Shown piece by piece: positions 33,660-44,344 of a stretch of 64,000 nt of DNA (positions within the stretch are counted from its first letter, which is position 1; every line of letters begins with the position of its first letter). A program made the position numbers and the translations under genes. The notes beneath the pieces were generated by a model. That model was not told where the DNA came from, ran no database searches, and saw only the letters and a list, made by a program, of their open reading frames with translations. The stretch comes from Siniperca chuatsi. Taxonomy: Eukaryota; Chordata; Actinopteri; Centrarchiformes; Sinipercidae. The stretch is taken from positions 552,001 through 616,000 of the forward strand of contig NC_058058.1 in the NCBI RefSeq assembly GCF_020085105.1, given 5' to 3'.

Positions 33660-34225
33660 TATCTGAATAGCCAAGTGGATTAAGTTAAGTACCCCTTTTA
33701 GATCCAGAGGTTGGGGGTTTGAGCCCAGGGGCCGGCAACATGTTGTTAATTAAACTTAGATTCTCTCTTACTTTAAACACTTTGCACACACAGTGTACCT
33801 CCTCACGTTCTGCAAAACCTCCTGCCACTAATAATGCTCATATTTCTGACCTAACAGCTTAAGTTTAGACAAATAAATTTTTTATCAACAACGTGAATTT
33901 GTGCTCTGTGTCAGAGCTCCGTGTTTAAGCCCTGATACTGGCCAGTTTTCCTGAACCCAAAGTTCTGGGTTCAGTACTGCGTCAGGGCAGTCTTCCATAT
34001 ATTATTGCAATTAAAGTTGTTTTACACTGTATGTTTATCATGTACCATCATTAAGTTCAACCCCCTCACTCTTTAATATCAGTATTTAGCCTTTAGATTG
34101 AGAGGCATTTAAAAAAATAGTCATGTTATACTGTAATGTAGTACAGTGGTTTAAGCTATTGCCACATGTGTTCCCCTGTCAGATTCCAAGGTTGTGAATT
34201 TGAATCCTGTTAAGGGCATGTTAAC
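33660..34225 (+). repeat. tRNA-like (SINE-type) repeat cluster
   Basis: Around 33668-33745, AGCCAAGTGGATTAAG (box-A-like, as in Leu/Ser tRNAs) is followed by GGTTGGGGGTTTGAGCCC (box-B-like). Around 34142-34212, AGTGGTTTAAGC is followed by GTTGTGAATTTGAATCCTG. A weaker third version lies near 33910-33975 (TTCTGGGTTCAGTACTG). The acceptor stems do not pair well, so these are tRNA-derived repeats or pseudogenes, not working tRNAs. Confidence 0.4.
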
Positions 34226-35100
34226 CAAATTCAGTGTGGTTGTACAGATGGCAATGCTGAACAAGTCTGTAGCATTTTTAGGTGGCACTAAAGGATTTGA
34301 AAAATTGCTGCTAGAGCAGCAGTTTGCGGCCGTAGCAGGTGGACCAAACAGCTTCCAGCTCTCACACGTAATCTTACCAGAAATTGCCCATTCTAGTTAT
34401 GTTTTAGCATTTGTTCAGAATTTTAATGTCAGAGTCAAACGTAAAATAATTAATCCACATATTCAGTGTTTTTCAAAATGTTCAGGATGAAGATTCTTTC
34501 TTCGTTTTTAGATTGATAGTGAGGATGACAGTCGTGTTTTATGTTTTGAACTCTGGAAATAAAATGAACTGAATGAATTGAATTGTATTGTGCATCAATA
34601 GCAGATCATATGTTAGGAATTTAGATGAAGTGTGTGAGTTCAGATCACTGCGGATTAATGAACTGATCAAACAGCTACGGTCAACGTGTTTCATTTAAAG
34701 TCGTCTGTTAGTAGAACAAGTTGGCAAAGTGTGATTCTGAACCTATTTCATTGACCTTCTGCGGACCGACAATGTTTTCGTTTCTTTTCCTCTTTTGTCT
34801 CTTAACTTGTGGTCTCTATTATACACATAATCAACAAGTCAGCAGTTTCTGTCCTGATCAGTTCACACTGCCTGATAGAAGGTCATCAAAGTTGGGAGCA
34901 GCGTGTCACATTCATGAGATGATCGATCATACGGCCTGACGCGACTGCACCCAGCACAGAGAGCCGGTTAGAAAGTCCATCTTTACCTGCCGCGCTCCCT
35001 TCAGCTAGCTTACTTGGTGTGTTCTGGATGAAGAAATGTTGTATTAAAACACTCGGACAACTCCTGCTATGATATTATATTGTTATATACAGTGTATATA
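34226..35100. other. No gene seen
   Basis: A plus frame 34194-34490 is open for 98 codons but shows no family features and begins in the tRNA-like repeat. I do not call it a gene. The rest is AT-rich with no recognisable element. Confidence 0.35.
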
Positions 35101-35104
35101 TATA

Positions 35105-35625
35105 TCATATATAGTCATTGTGCACATGTTCTGTCACTGGAGGAAAGTGTGTGTGGAGGCTTTTGGCTGGTTGGAGTTCAGCAAGGTGACGGCTGAAGGG
35201 AAGAAGCTGTTCCTGAGCCTGCTGGTCCTGTAGCGCCTCCCAGAGGGAAGAAGGGCAACCGGTCTGTGGCCGGGGTGAGAGGTCTCCCTGACGATGCTGA
35301 GCGCCCTCTGCTGACACCTCTGGTGCTGGACAGCCTCAGTGGTGGGGAGTGGAGAACCGGTGATGCGTTTTCACCACCCTCCGCAGTGCTTTCTGGTCCG
35401 AGACAGAGCAGTCGTCACGCTGTGATGTGTTGGTTAGCTCTCGATGGTGCAGCGGTAGAAGTTTCGTCAGTCTCCTCAGGAAGACTCAGGAAGACGCTGG
35501 TGAGCCTTCTTGATCAGAGGCAAAGTGTTGAGGGCCCCCGGAGATGTGGACACCCAGAAACTTGAAGCTGGAGACACGTTCAACCTCCGTCCCATTGATA
35601 TGGATGGGCGTGTTGCACACCTAAT
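35105..35625 (-). mobile_element. CR1/L2-superfamily LINE fragment, minus strand
   Basis: Read on the minus strand, the region 35615-35440 resembles the INGTEVERVSSFKFLGVHIS block seen in the LINE at 3050-4165, with the downstream thumb and C-terminal text (ending near 35105) in broken frames. The plus strand shows the matching antisense: CTTGAAGCTGGAGACACGTT and GTTCCTGAGCCTGCTGGTCC. It is heavily decayed. Confidence 0.55.
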
Positions 35626-35849
35626 ATGTTGCTATTACTAATATTACACTATATTATGTTAATGTTATATTGTTTTATTAAATTATATACTATATTACAT
35701 CTATATTAATACAGACAAACACTAAGTAACATTACTTCATCATACTATATATTATTCTGGTTCTGGCTTTAATCACAAACTGTGTCACTTCACTTGAGAC
35801 AGTACTGCAGTATTAGTTTAAGTACAACACTGCTTGCCTTGTAATTCTG

Positions 35850-35990
35850 ACTTTAATGGCTCATGTATAGTTTATATGTTTATTTCTATTCTTATCTTTA
35901 TTTTTTTTACTTTTCTCTATTTATCTGAACTTTTTTCTCTTTGTGTTGCTGCAACACCTGGGGATCAATAAAGTTTGATCTTATCTGTAG
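35850..35990 (+). mobile_element. LINE 3' terminus, plus strand
   Basis: The tail TTGCTGCAACACCTGGGGAT then CAATAAAGTTTGATCTTATC is a variant of the LINE end seen at 9785. It is a short 5'-truncated copy preceded by T-rich sequence. Confidence 0.5.
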
Positions 35991-38490
35991 ACTTTTCCCT
36001 CAGGCACCAACTGAGTGACTGCAGCTAATCAGTGCTCGTTAGTCCTGCAGAGATCAGGAGGTGAAGAGACGAGAGAGCAGTAAAGAGCAGAAGGTTGCCG
36101 GACACGTTTAACCTTCCCTTTGGATTACCTGTGTGTGTGAACGGAGGAGGGTAAGTGCCTGCTTCACCTGCCTTTGTGTTGCATAATGCATCAATATATG
36201 ACCACATGTTAGGAGCAGCTTGTTAAGTTTGTAACAAGTGGATGAAACATTGAACTGTTTGCTCTTATTAGCAGTGATGTGAGGAACGTGGGCTTGAAAT
36301 AATAGTGAACTTATCACTCCTGATTAACTGCAACCTCTGACAGTCACTGGATCCTCTGTAGAAACCATCAGTAGTTAGATACACAGATATCTACTGAGGA
36401 AGTGAAATGAGTTTAATGATGCTTAAACTCTGGAGATGGTTTATGAGAATCTGGTGTAAAGTGTTTTATTCTTCCGCATGTGTCATGTGGAAATCTGGGT
36501 GTCAGGAATAAACTGGAATTGCAGAAAACAGTAAATCTAGCTGTAAAATTATAAATTATAGGAAAGCAAGTGAGAAATATGAATTAAATATAAAGCGTAA
36601 AGCTTCCTAAATCCTATGCACTTTGAGCATTTTCCCTCAGGGGGGCGCTACAGACAAGCAAAATGAGTCTTTCAGCCAAATGTAATTAGGATAGATGTTT
36701 CTAGCCCTTCTCCCATTTTATTTACTGTGCTTATGTATTTTAAATCATATTGTTTGTTGATACTGTGTATTATCTTTTGAGCCTTTATAAAACCTAAAAC
36801 CGAAGAACGAGGTGGTGAGAAAAATGAAGCTGAAACTGTTTATTGAAACAATTGTCGTTTAAAACAAAAAAACAAACAGAAAATGTTTTATAAAGTCACT
36901 GTCTCCTGTCTGGAGGTAAATTACAGAATAAAATAATCACATAACTGTATGTCAGTCCAGTTACAGTATAAAGTCACAGCGACTGTAAGCACAAGGTTAA
37001 ACATGAGGGCACTTTTTATTTTTGGTATAGCTTATAATCAATAATATGCAATTGGATTCTTAAAGTAATTTTATTTCTGAAAACAAGATAAAAAAATCCA
37101 GTGCAGTGACAGTATTTCAACATGTGTTGAGTATTTTCTAAAATCAAGTTTTAATTTTCTTGATTTAGAGCAGCAACCTTCCCTTATTACTGTTTCAAGA
37201 TACAGACACTTTTGAACAAGATGATTTCTGATGGAAGCACACTGAAATGTTCTTACTGCACTGGCAGGTTTAATAAAGTTTATAGGACTCCATTATGCTA
37301 TGACCTGAGGACAACTTTCTCCCAAAAAGTAACCAGCAGTCATCTGTCAGCTTTATCACAACTAAGAGCTGAAATTAACGTAACATCACCGATGACGTCT
37401 TATACTTTTCACTCACTGTTGTTTCAACACATTCGAAGGTCCAAATAACTCAACGCAGCAAAAACAAAGTACAAAAAGCATGAAAATTTTACTAAACAGG
37501 TAAAGACCTAAACATATATTTTACCAGAAATGAGAAACAGAAATGAAGTAAATATTGGACTGTGAAACAGAAGTGCACTCGCTCGTATTCAGAACAGTTG
37601 CATTCTGCTGTTCGGAGGGATCGTTTCTTTGCTGGTTTTCTGGTAAGTAAGTAAGTTACCCAGGTTATTTTATGCAAATACGACGCCAAAAATTAAATGC
37701 CTTAAATCTTAATATTTACCAATATGGAATTTGCATAGTAAATAAAATGTGTATATAAATTTAAAATGGTAAATAATTTCACTTGGCTGTATGAAATGAC
37801 TCCACTGTGCATTATCTGTAAAAGGTTTATCAGACATCAAAACGCTGCACAGAGGTTTCTAATACTACGAGACAGGATTTAACAACTCTGGAAAGTTATC
37901 ACAGAAACAATCACTTTATCTTTCGTCACGAAGATCGTGAGGTAAACAGCGTTCATGGTATAAAGTCCTCTACCAGGAATGTGCGCTTGCGTGTATTTCA
38001 TTGGGCAAGTGTTTGCGACAAAAATTGACCTGGTTCAACTACTTTGCCGAACGACCCTGAGTTTTTTTTTTTTTGTTTGTTTGTTTTTCCCAGAGCCCTC
38101 TGCGTTAGCGCTCCACTGCATCAGCGGACTGGCGTAATTCAAATGAATGAGGGAGTTGGGAGACAGCATGTGATCTCTTTTGCATACCGTACAAGGTCAG
38201 TAAAAAAACACCAAAAACATTTTTGTGACAACTGAAGCTCCCCTAAATGCTGACAGCGATACGAGGAACTTGTTTAATAAAATGCTTTCACTTCTACTCC
38301 TAAAAGTAGAGCTAAATATGCATCCCAACAGTTTTGGACAGTTACTCTGATGCTTGATAAATCCACCAGCAGCCACCCATGTTGTTCTCTAACTTTCCTC
38401 CTGAACAATCAGTTCTCAGTTTTGTTTTTGTTGAACAATTTGGCTCAACCAGCAGCTCTTCATTTACTGCTCGAAACAACACACTTATGG
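35991..38490. other. Gene-poor stretch, no gene seen
   Basis: I see no coding sequence. A possible 5' splice site (GGAGGAGG|GTAAGTG, about 36150) follows a purine-rich stretch and could end an untranslated exon, but nothing supports it. Other content is AT-rich and repeat-like. Confidence 0.35.
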
Positions 38491-39465
38491 TTTTTGATTT
38501 GTGAGTGAAATCTCAAATCTTTTCTGCAAATGTTGCAACTGAACACTTTCTCTCATGTGTGGACTCTCATGTGTTGAGTCAACTTTGATTTGGAACAAAA
38601 AGCTTTGCCACAGAGGGAGCAGTCAAATGGTTTCTCCCCCGTGTGGGTTCTCATGTGCTCCACGACGTACTGACTACATCTAAAACGCTTCAGACAAAAT
38701 GAACAGCTGAAAGGCTTTTCTCCTGTGTGACATCTCATGTGACGACTTAAACTTTCCCGCCTCGCAAATCTGTTACCACAGACTGAGCAACAGAATGGTT
38801 TCTCTCCAGTATGGATTCTCATGTGTTTCACAAGCTCTGAACTGCATCTGAAATGTTTTTCACAAACTGAACAGCTTAAAGGCTTTTCTTCTTCATGAGA
38901 CATCATGTGTCTCTGCACAGACCTCTTGTGGCCGAATTCTTTACCACACTTGAAGCAACTATATGGTTTGCTGCTACTATACCAAACCACACTACTGACA
39001 GAGTCTTTCTTTCCACATGGATTTATTTTCAGAGAGTTTAAACCTGACTGAGGTTCACTGGTCTCGTTCCAGTCATCACTGTCATCAGTCTCAGAAGAGT
39101 CTCCAGTCTTGTCATCAGTGTCAGGTTGTAAATGTGTATCTGGATCTGAGTTCCTGGCTGGTCCTGGTCCTCCACAGTCCTCTCCATCAGCTCCTGTTTC
39201 CATCTGTTCAGTTTGGCTTTGATGAAGCTGCGTGAGGACTGAGGTTTCTCTTCATCTTCTTCACTCTTCACAGGGACAGGAGCGAATGGGAACTTGGTGA
39301 TATCGGCCTCCTCCAGCCCTCGAAGCTGCTCTCCCTCCTGACTGGTCCAGAGCTCCTCCTGCTCCTCTTTAATGTGTGGGGGCTCTGGGTCCTGGTCCAG
39401 ACTGGGGCTCCACTCCTGCTGCTCTTCTTTAACAACAATTGTTTTTTTGTTGTTTGAGGGTAAAG
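38490..39465 (-). pseudogene. ZNF exon G: decayed 5-finger zinc-finger exon
   Basis: Minus-strand exon starting at 39465 after GTGTTTCAG|CTTTACC, phase 1. It encodes ALPSNNKKTIVVKEEQQEWS, then the standard KEEQEELW and acidic region. Two extra bases (39231-39232, CG) in the SSQLHQ segment break the frame; after them the frame from METGADGED (39203) is open to 38553 with five fingers (CFKCGKEF..., CSVCEKHF..., CSVCGNRF..., CSFCLKRF..., CSLCGKAF...). The stop is a TGA in the HTGEK linker (HT-stop-EK), and in the same frame a further C2HC unit follows (FSCNICRKDLRFHSQIKNHK, about 38540-38480). So one frameshift and one nonsense change are visible. No first exon lies nearby; the phase-1 acceptor matches the donors of F and of the transposase at 51706. 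Confidence 0.8.
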
Positions 39466-39589
39466 CTGAAACACAGACATACAGTTATTAAAGTATATTT
39501 GGAAACTTGAACATATACAGTTCCATGAGATATGGCAAACTCATTGATCTGCTTCAGGCAACTATTGTAATAATCTATTGAAGGTTCCA

Positions 39590-39850
39590 GACCTTCAAAA
39601 TTTAAGGATTTGCTTTTGTTTGTCTTAAATGACTGTAAAGTAAATAGCTTTGGGTTTTTAACTGTTGCTTAGACAAAACAAGCATTTTCAAGACATCACC
39701 TTGGACTCTGGAAGCTGGACATTTTCCACCACTTTATGACATTTAATAGACCAAACAATCCATTAATTGTCAAAGTATTAGCAGATTAATCAGTAGTTAA
39801 AATAACTAATAAATATATATAAATATAATAACTTGCAGCCCTATTCCCAG
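39590..39850 (-). mobile_element. Degenerate hAT-type MITE
   Basis: Its right edge TAACTTGCAGCCCTA and interior (AGACCAAACAATCCATTAAT, GCAGATTAATCAGTAG) belong to the family seen at 17815 and 24733. The left end is unclear. It lies just upstream of exon G on the minus strand, inside its presumed intron. Confidence 0.45.
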
Positions 39851-40331
39851 TCTCTTTCTATTAATGATCCACTGAATATCCAATATACTGAAACTATGTC
39901 TGTGTCAAGTATACTGACCGTTTTCAAAGTCAATTTAATAATCCTTGTAGATTAATATAATTAAATATTGCACAGTGAGTGAGGAGTAATGACTTCAATC
40001 ATTCCTTGGTGTGTATATCTGAACGCCATCCTGTATGGCGACTACAATGACAGAGTACGTCTGTATACGCCAGTGAAATTTAAGGAAATAGTTGGGTTTT
40101 GTTTTAAAACAACTTAATTAATCGAGACACCTACAGAGGTACAAGAAATAATGAAGTAACTGCCGATTGCAATCTGTCTGCAGCGCAAAATAAAGCTTCT
40201 CCTAGACACGTTCACACTGGATGTTGGCAGCTTGATGTTAGTGAGCTGCTGTCTTTGAGCAGGCTGTATTCTTTTCCTTCTATTGTCACAAAGCATCATG
40301 GGATATGGGAGGAGTGGGTGTGTTTTATTAC

Positions 40332-40621
40332 TGTGGAGGTGGGTATGGGTAGCTGTCAGCTGCAGAGGGAGAGGTGGTGGAGTGGCTCAGGTGAACTGCA
40401 TCAGGGAGAGGTAATTGGCACAGCTGGACCCGGTTAACTAATTATGCTCTCCTTAAATACAGTACCATTCTGGACACAAGGAGGGAGAAGCAGAGGCAGT
40501 CGGAGGAACGGCAGATGCTGACGGAAAGATTGTGTGGAGAAAAATAAAGAATATAAACTGGAAACGTGGTCTCGGCGTGTCTCAGGGCCAAGGGAACTCA
40601 CAGCAGCACGATTCTGCTACA
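40332..40621 (+). repeat. 5' LTR of the Gmr1-like element
   Basis: TG...CA boundaries (TGTGGAGG to CTGCTACA), 290 bp, with a poly(A) signal AATAAA at 40543-40548. The first 197 bp match the 3' LTR at about 90% by eye. Confidence 0.75.
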
Positions 40622-40657
40622 AATGGCGCCCAAGGTAACTTGGCTTCTGGGGTGAAC

Positions 40658-40870
40658 ATGACGGATCCACAGCAGGTGCAGCCGGTGGCGGTACTGGCCC
40701 AGATGCTGGGCGAAATCGCGGCGATGCACCAAGAGCAGGCAGCGGTGAATAGGCAGCAGCTGGAAAGGATGCAGGAACAGGCGGAAAAGCAGACCCAGCT
40801 GCTAGCAAGCCTGGTGTCCCGGCCGGGAGCCGCACTACCGCCATCCCCACCCCATGGGATTCTCCAGTGA
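40658..40870 (+). pseudogene. gag fragment of the Gmr1-like element
   Basis: Opens at ATG 40658 with MTDPQQVQPVAVLAQMLGEI and a helical Gln-rich stretch (HQEQAAVNRQQLERMQEQAE), a typical start of gag in this group. A TGA at 40870 ends it; later gag text (around 40940-41110) continues in other frames. Structural protein of the retrotransposon particle; non-functional here. Confidence 0.65.
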
Positions 40871-41333
40871 AGATCCCCACCGCCGATTCCAGAGCATGAG
40901 GCCGGGGCCTGCTGATCGCACTTACATCTACGCCCAGCAACTGAGGGATGCGGCAACGAGGTGGGTGCAGCCGGGCAAACCTCTGACGAGGGGCGGCTGA
41001 TGGACACAATCATTAGGGAGCAATTCGGAGGAGCTCCCTAACGGGGGTGAAGTGCCACCACCCCGTGGATCTGACGGCTGCGGTCACACTGGCAGAGGAT
41101 TAACTTGCGGTACACTCACGAAGCCAGACACCGCAGGACTGCCCCCTGGAGGCTGCCTGGCCAATACCAGCACCGCGGAGAAGTGGCATTGGGCCGCTGC
41201 AAGTGCCACCTGCACGTCCCAGCCCCTTACCACGCTCTAACCCTCTCTCTTTTCTCTCTCTCCCTCCCAGGGTCCAGCTGCTACAGGCGCTGCTCATGAC
41301 CTGCAGGGGGCTCCTCGAACGCTGGGGCAGGAG

Positions 41334-41640
41334 TGCTGGAGGTGTGGGCAGCCCGGACACTGCCGACGTGACTGCCCACTCGTGGAGGTCGGACAGGTGA
41401 TTCAGGTTGCCGGCTCTCCGACCCCCTTCCCCCGGCCCAGGGGCGACATACTGTTTCGGTAAGAATCCAAGGGGGTATACACTGGGCAATGGTGGATTTG
41501 GGCTGTACGCAGTCCATTATTCACCAGAACCTGGTTCGACCTGGGGCTTTGGTGAAGGCAGGTTGGGTGGATATTAAGTGTGTACATGGGGATGTTCAGA
41601 TACCCTGTAGTGCTGGTGGAAATTAGACATCAACGGAGAA
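41334..41640 (+). pseudogene. CCHC zinc knuckle and aspartic protease remnant
   Basis: CWRCGQPGHCRRDC (from 41334) is a nucleocapsid knuckle, C-x2-C-x4-H-x4-C. After a frame change, GIHWAMVDLGCTQSIIHQ (from about 41478) is the protease active-site region; the expected D-S/T-G triad reads D-L-G at about 41496-41504. Frames shift again near 41620 and resume as FCVMAAVSSRLTHPLILGTD. Confidence 0.65.
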
Positions 41641-41879
41641 AATTTTGTGTTATGGCAGCGGTTAGTTCCCGCCTGACGCACCCCCTGATTTTGGGTACAG
41701 ATTGGCTTGGGTTTGATAGGTTAGTGAGGCACTGCGTAGGGGTGCATGCACGTCCGTCAGGGACATGGGATGTGTGTGCTGTGCTCAGTGGCGACGCAAG
41801 GTTGTCCGATGCTGCGGATGGGGAGGGGCAACCGGCAGCGCCTCCACAGGAGATGCCGCAGGCTCCTGTGTTACCCTCC

Positions 41880-42625
41880 ATGGAAGATTTTCCACTGGAG
41901 CAGTCTCGTGACGACACTCTATGCTTTGCTTTTGACCAAGTGATAAAAATTGATGGTCATGTGGTGCATCCTGACGCAGCCCAGTCATATCCACACTTTT
42001 CAGTAATCAGGGACAGACTGTACACAGTGAGTCATGACACTCAGACAGGGAAAGAAGTAACACAATTGTTGGTACCAAAAAGCCGTCGGGAAACAGTTTT
42101 CCAGGCAGCTCATTACAACCCGATAGCCGGGCATATGGGGTGTAATAAAACACTAGACCAGATAATGGCCTGATTCTATTGGCCTGGGATTTGGGGAGAC
42201 GTTTGCCGTTGGCCCGAATGTCAGATGGTTAACCAACCAGCCATCCCGAGAGCGCCTTTGCGCCCATTACCATTGATGAGTGCATGTAGATATCTCTTTG
42301 TGTTAGTGGACTACGCAACCCGATATCCCGAAGCAGTGCCATTGCACACCATGTCTGCAAAGAGTGTGGCGCAGGCACAGTTTCAAGTCACCTCCCGAGT
42401 CGGGATCCCGAAAGAGATCCTGCCTGACCAGGGCACCTCATTCATGTCACGCACAATGAGAGAACTTTATGGATTATTGGGCATCAAGTTGATTCGAACC
42501 AGTGTATACCACCCTCAGACCGATGGGCTCATGGAGCGTCTGGAAAAAACTTTGAAGTCCATGATCCGTACATTTGTGCACGATTGGGATAGGTGGCTAG
42601 ACCCTCTGTTATTTGCAGTGCTCTG
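41880..42625 (+). pseudogene. Integrase of the Gmr1-like element
   Basis: PHFSVIRDRLYTVSHDTQTG leads into the zinc-binding domain (HYNPIAGHMGCNKTLDQIMA, then a TGA at 42172, FYWPGIWGDVCRW, CQ). The core follows: LFVLVDYATRYPEAVPLHTM (first Asp), LPDQGTSFMSRTMRELYGLL (second Asp), HPQTDGLMERLEKTL (Glu, with ME for the usual VE). The segment between HH-CC and the core is shortened (MVNQPAIPRAPLRPLPLMSA), so the usual GMDLVGPL block is missing. The C-terminal domain is deleted at about 42625. Confidence 0.75.
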
Positions 42626-42639
42626 GTGACAACGGTGAG

Positions 42640-44085
42640 TGAGAGAGATGAGTTTGGGCCGGAGGTTTCAAAATTGGCCAGTGCCGCCTCGCTCCCTTTT
42701 GACAACCATCGGACGCTGTCCCAGAGAACAGACGTTGCCGAGTTGCAACTGCGTTTTGCCAACGTGTTCTCCCCCCTTCCGGGTCACACCCACCTCATAG
42801 AGCATCACATTGCGACTCACCTGGGAGTGACGGAGGGTTCACAGCCCTACCGGTTGCCTGAGCTCCAGAAAAAATGGTTCAGGAAGAATTAAAGGCCATG
42901 CTGAAGATAGGGGTAATAGAAGAATCCAACAGTGCCTGGTGTAGGGGTCCCATCCTTCTTGCCTACAAGAAGGATGGGACCCCATACGGTTCGGTGTGGA
43001 CTACCGCAAAGTGAATGATGTGTCACGATTTGATGCCTATCCAATGCCTTGGGTCGATGGGCTCCTGGATCGGTTAGGCACCGCTCGTTTTTTCATGATG
43101 CTGGATTTGACCAAGGGCTACTGGCAGATTCCCTTGTCTCCAGAGTCTAAGGGAAAGATGGCCTTCTCTACTCCGTTCAGGTTGTACCAATTTACCACAC
43201 TTCCGTTCGGGTTGTTTGGGGTGCCGGCCACCTTCCAATGTCTCATGGACCGAGTGCTGCATCCGCACACTGTATATGCGGCCGCCTACCTAGATGACAT
43301 TATCATCCACAGAGACAGCTGGGCGGAGCATATGCGGCGGATAGCTGCGGTGCTTGGGTCATTGAGGCAGGCCGGTCTCACCGCCAACCCGAAGAAGTGT
43401 GCGGTTGGACGGAGGGAGGTACGGTATCTGGGGAGGGCAGGTGCACCCCCAGGTAGACAAGACGGCTGCGATTGCCGCCTGCCCTGAAGCACAAGTCAAA
43501 AAAAGAGGTGAGGTGGTTCCTGGGGCTTGCTGGCTATTACCGGTGGTTCATTCCCAACTTCGCAGAGCTGACCAGTCCCTTGACCGATCTCACCCGGAAA
43601 GATGCCTCAGATCCGGTCCAGTAGACGGAGTGGTACCAACTGGCATTCGAGACGGTAAAACAAGCCCTCTGTGGGGAGCCTCTCCTCCACACACCTAACT
43701 TTTCTCTCTTTTATTCTGCAGACTGACGCGTCGAAACAGAGGAGTGGGGGCCGTTTTGTCCCAGCAGGTGCAGGGTGTCGACCACTCGGTCGTATACATC
43801 AGCCGGAAGCTGTCAGAGAGGGGGCCAGGTACAGTACAATTTGGAAAAAGAGTGCCTGGCCATCCGGTGGGCGGTCGAGGCCCCGTGGTATTACCTGCTG
43901 GGGCGCCCATTCACCCTCTGTTCGGACCATGCCCCCCTCCAGTGGCTCCACCACATGAAGGATGCCAACGCCCGGATCACCCGGTGGTATCTGGCTCTCC
44001 AGCCTTTTAATTTCAAAGTGATCCATAGGCCGTGGCGCAGATGGCCGTGGCCGACTTCCTCTCCCGTTCCCATGGGGGGGGAGTA
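42640..44085 (+). pseudogene. Reverse transcriptase and RNase H of the Gmr1-like element
   Basis: RT text runs from HLIEHHIATHLGVTEGSQPY through MDYRKVNDVSRFDAYPMPWV, FFMMLDLTKGYWQIPLSPES, TLPFGLFGVPATFQCLMDRV and AAYLDDIIIHRDSWAEHM (YLDD catalytic box, 43287-43298). After a frameshift at about 43440 the connection and RNase H follow in pieces: FLGLAGYYRWF-like text, QTDAS (about 43720), YNLEKECLAIRWAVEAPWYY, LLGRPFTLCSDHAPLQWLHH and ARITRWYLALQPFNFKVIHR. At least four frame changes and an in-frame TAG at 43622 are seen. Known role: copying the element's RNA; inactive here. Confidence 0.8.
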
Positions 44086-44130
44086 GGTTACGCCGGATGG
44101 CTCCCCGGCCTAAGTTGGGCAGTGGGGCTA

Positions 44131-44297
44131 TGTGGAGGTGGGTATGGGTGGCTGTCAGCTGCAGAAGGAGAGGTGGTGGAGTGGCTCAGGTGAACCCATT
44201 TAACTAATTATGCTCTCCCTAAATACATTAGCATGCTGGACACAAGAAGGGAGAAGCAGAAGCAGTCGGAGGAATGGCGGATGCTGACAGAAAGATT
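44131..44297 (+). repeat. 3' LTR, truncated
   Basis: TGTGGAGGTGGGTATGGGTG start, then matches the 5' LTR until GAAAGATT, where the two diverge. The poly(A)-signal half is missing. An 18-bp segment (GCATCAGGGAGAGGTAAT area of the 5' LTR) is also deleted. Confidence 0.75.
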
Positions 44298-44344
44298 ACT
44301 GAAGGATATTTTTACAAAAACTAAAACCATATTTCCTTACATGT

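Larger units (their letters stand above)
40332..44297 (+). mobile_element. Gmr1-like Ty3/gypsy retrotransposon (gag-PR-INT-RT-RH), dead
   Basis: The left LTR (40332-40621) starts TGTGGAGG and ends CTGCTACA, contains AATAAA (40543), and is followed by a primer-binding-site-like TGGCGCCCAAGG (40624), as used with lysine tRNAs. Domains follow in the order gag, CCHC knuckle, protease, integrase, reverse transcriptase and RNase H. Integrase upstream of RT in a gypsy-type element defines the Gmr1-like group known from fish and other deuterostomes. The right LTR begins at 44131 and breaks off at about 44297. Frameshifts and stops interrupt gag (after 40870), protease, the INT-RT junction (about 42625), RT (42890, 43440) and RNase H, and part of the integrase C-terminus is missing. 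It cannot be active. It lies on the plus strand between exon G and exon F. Confidence 0.8.

Noticed and set aside
40582-41587. Minus-strand and alternative plus-strand open frames over the gypsy element
   Set aside because: They are GC-rich shadows of gag and protease. The retroelement domains are on the plus strand.
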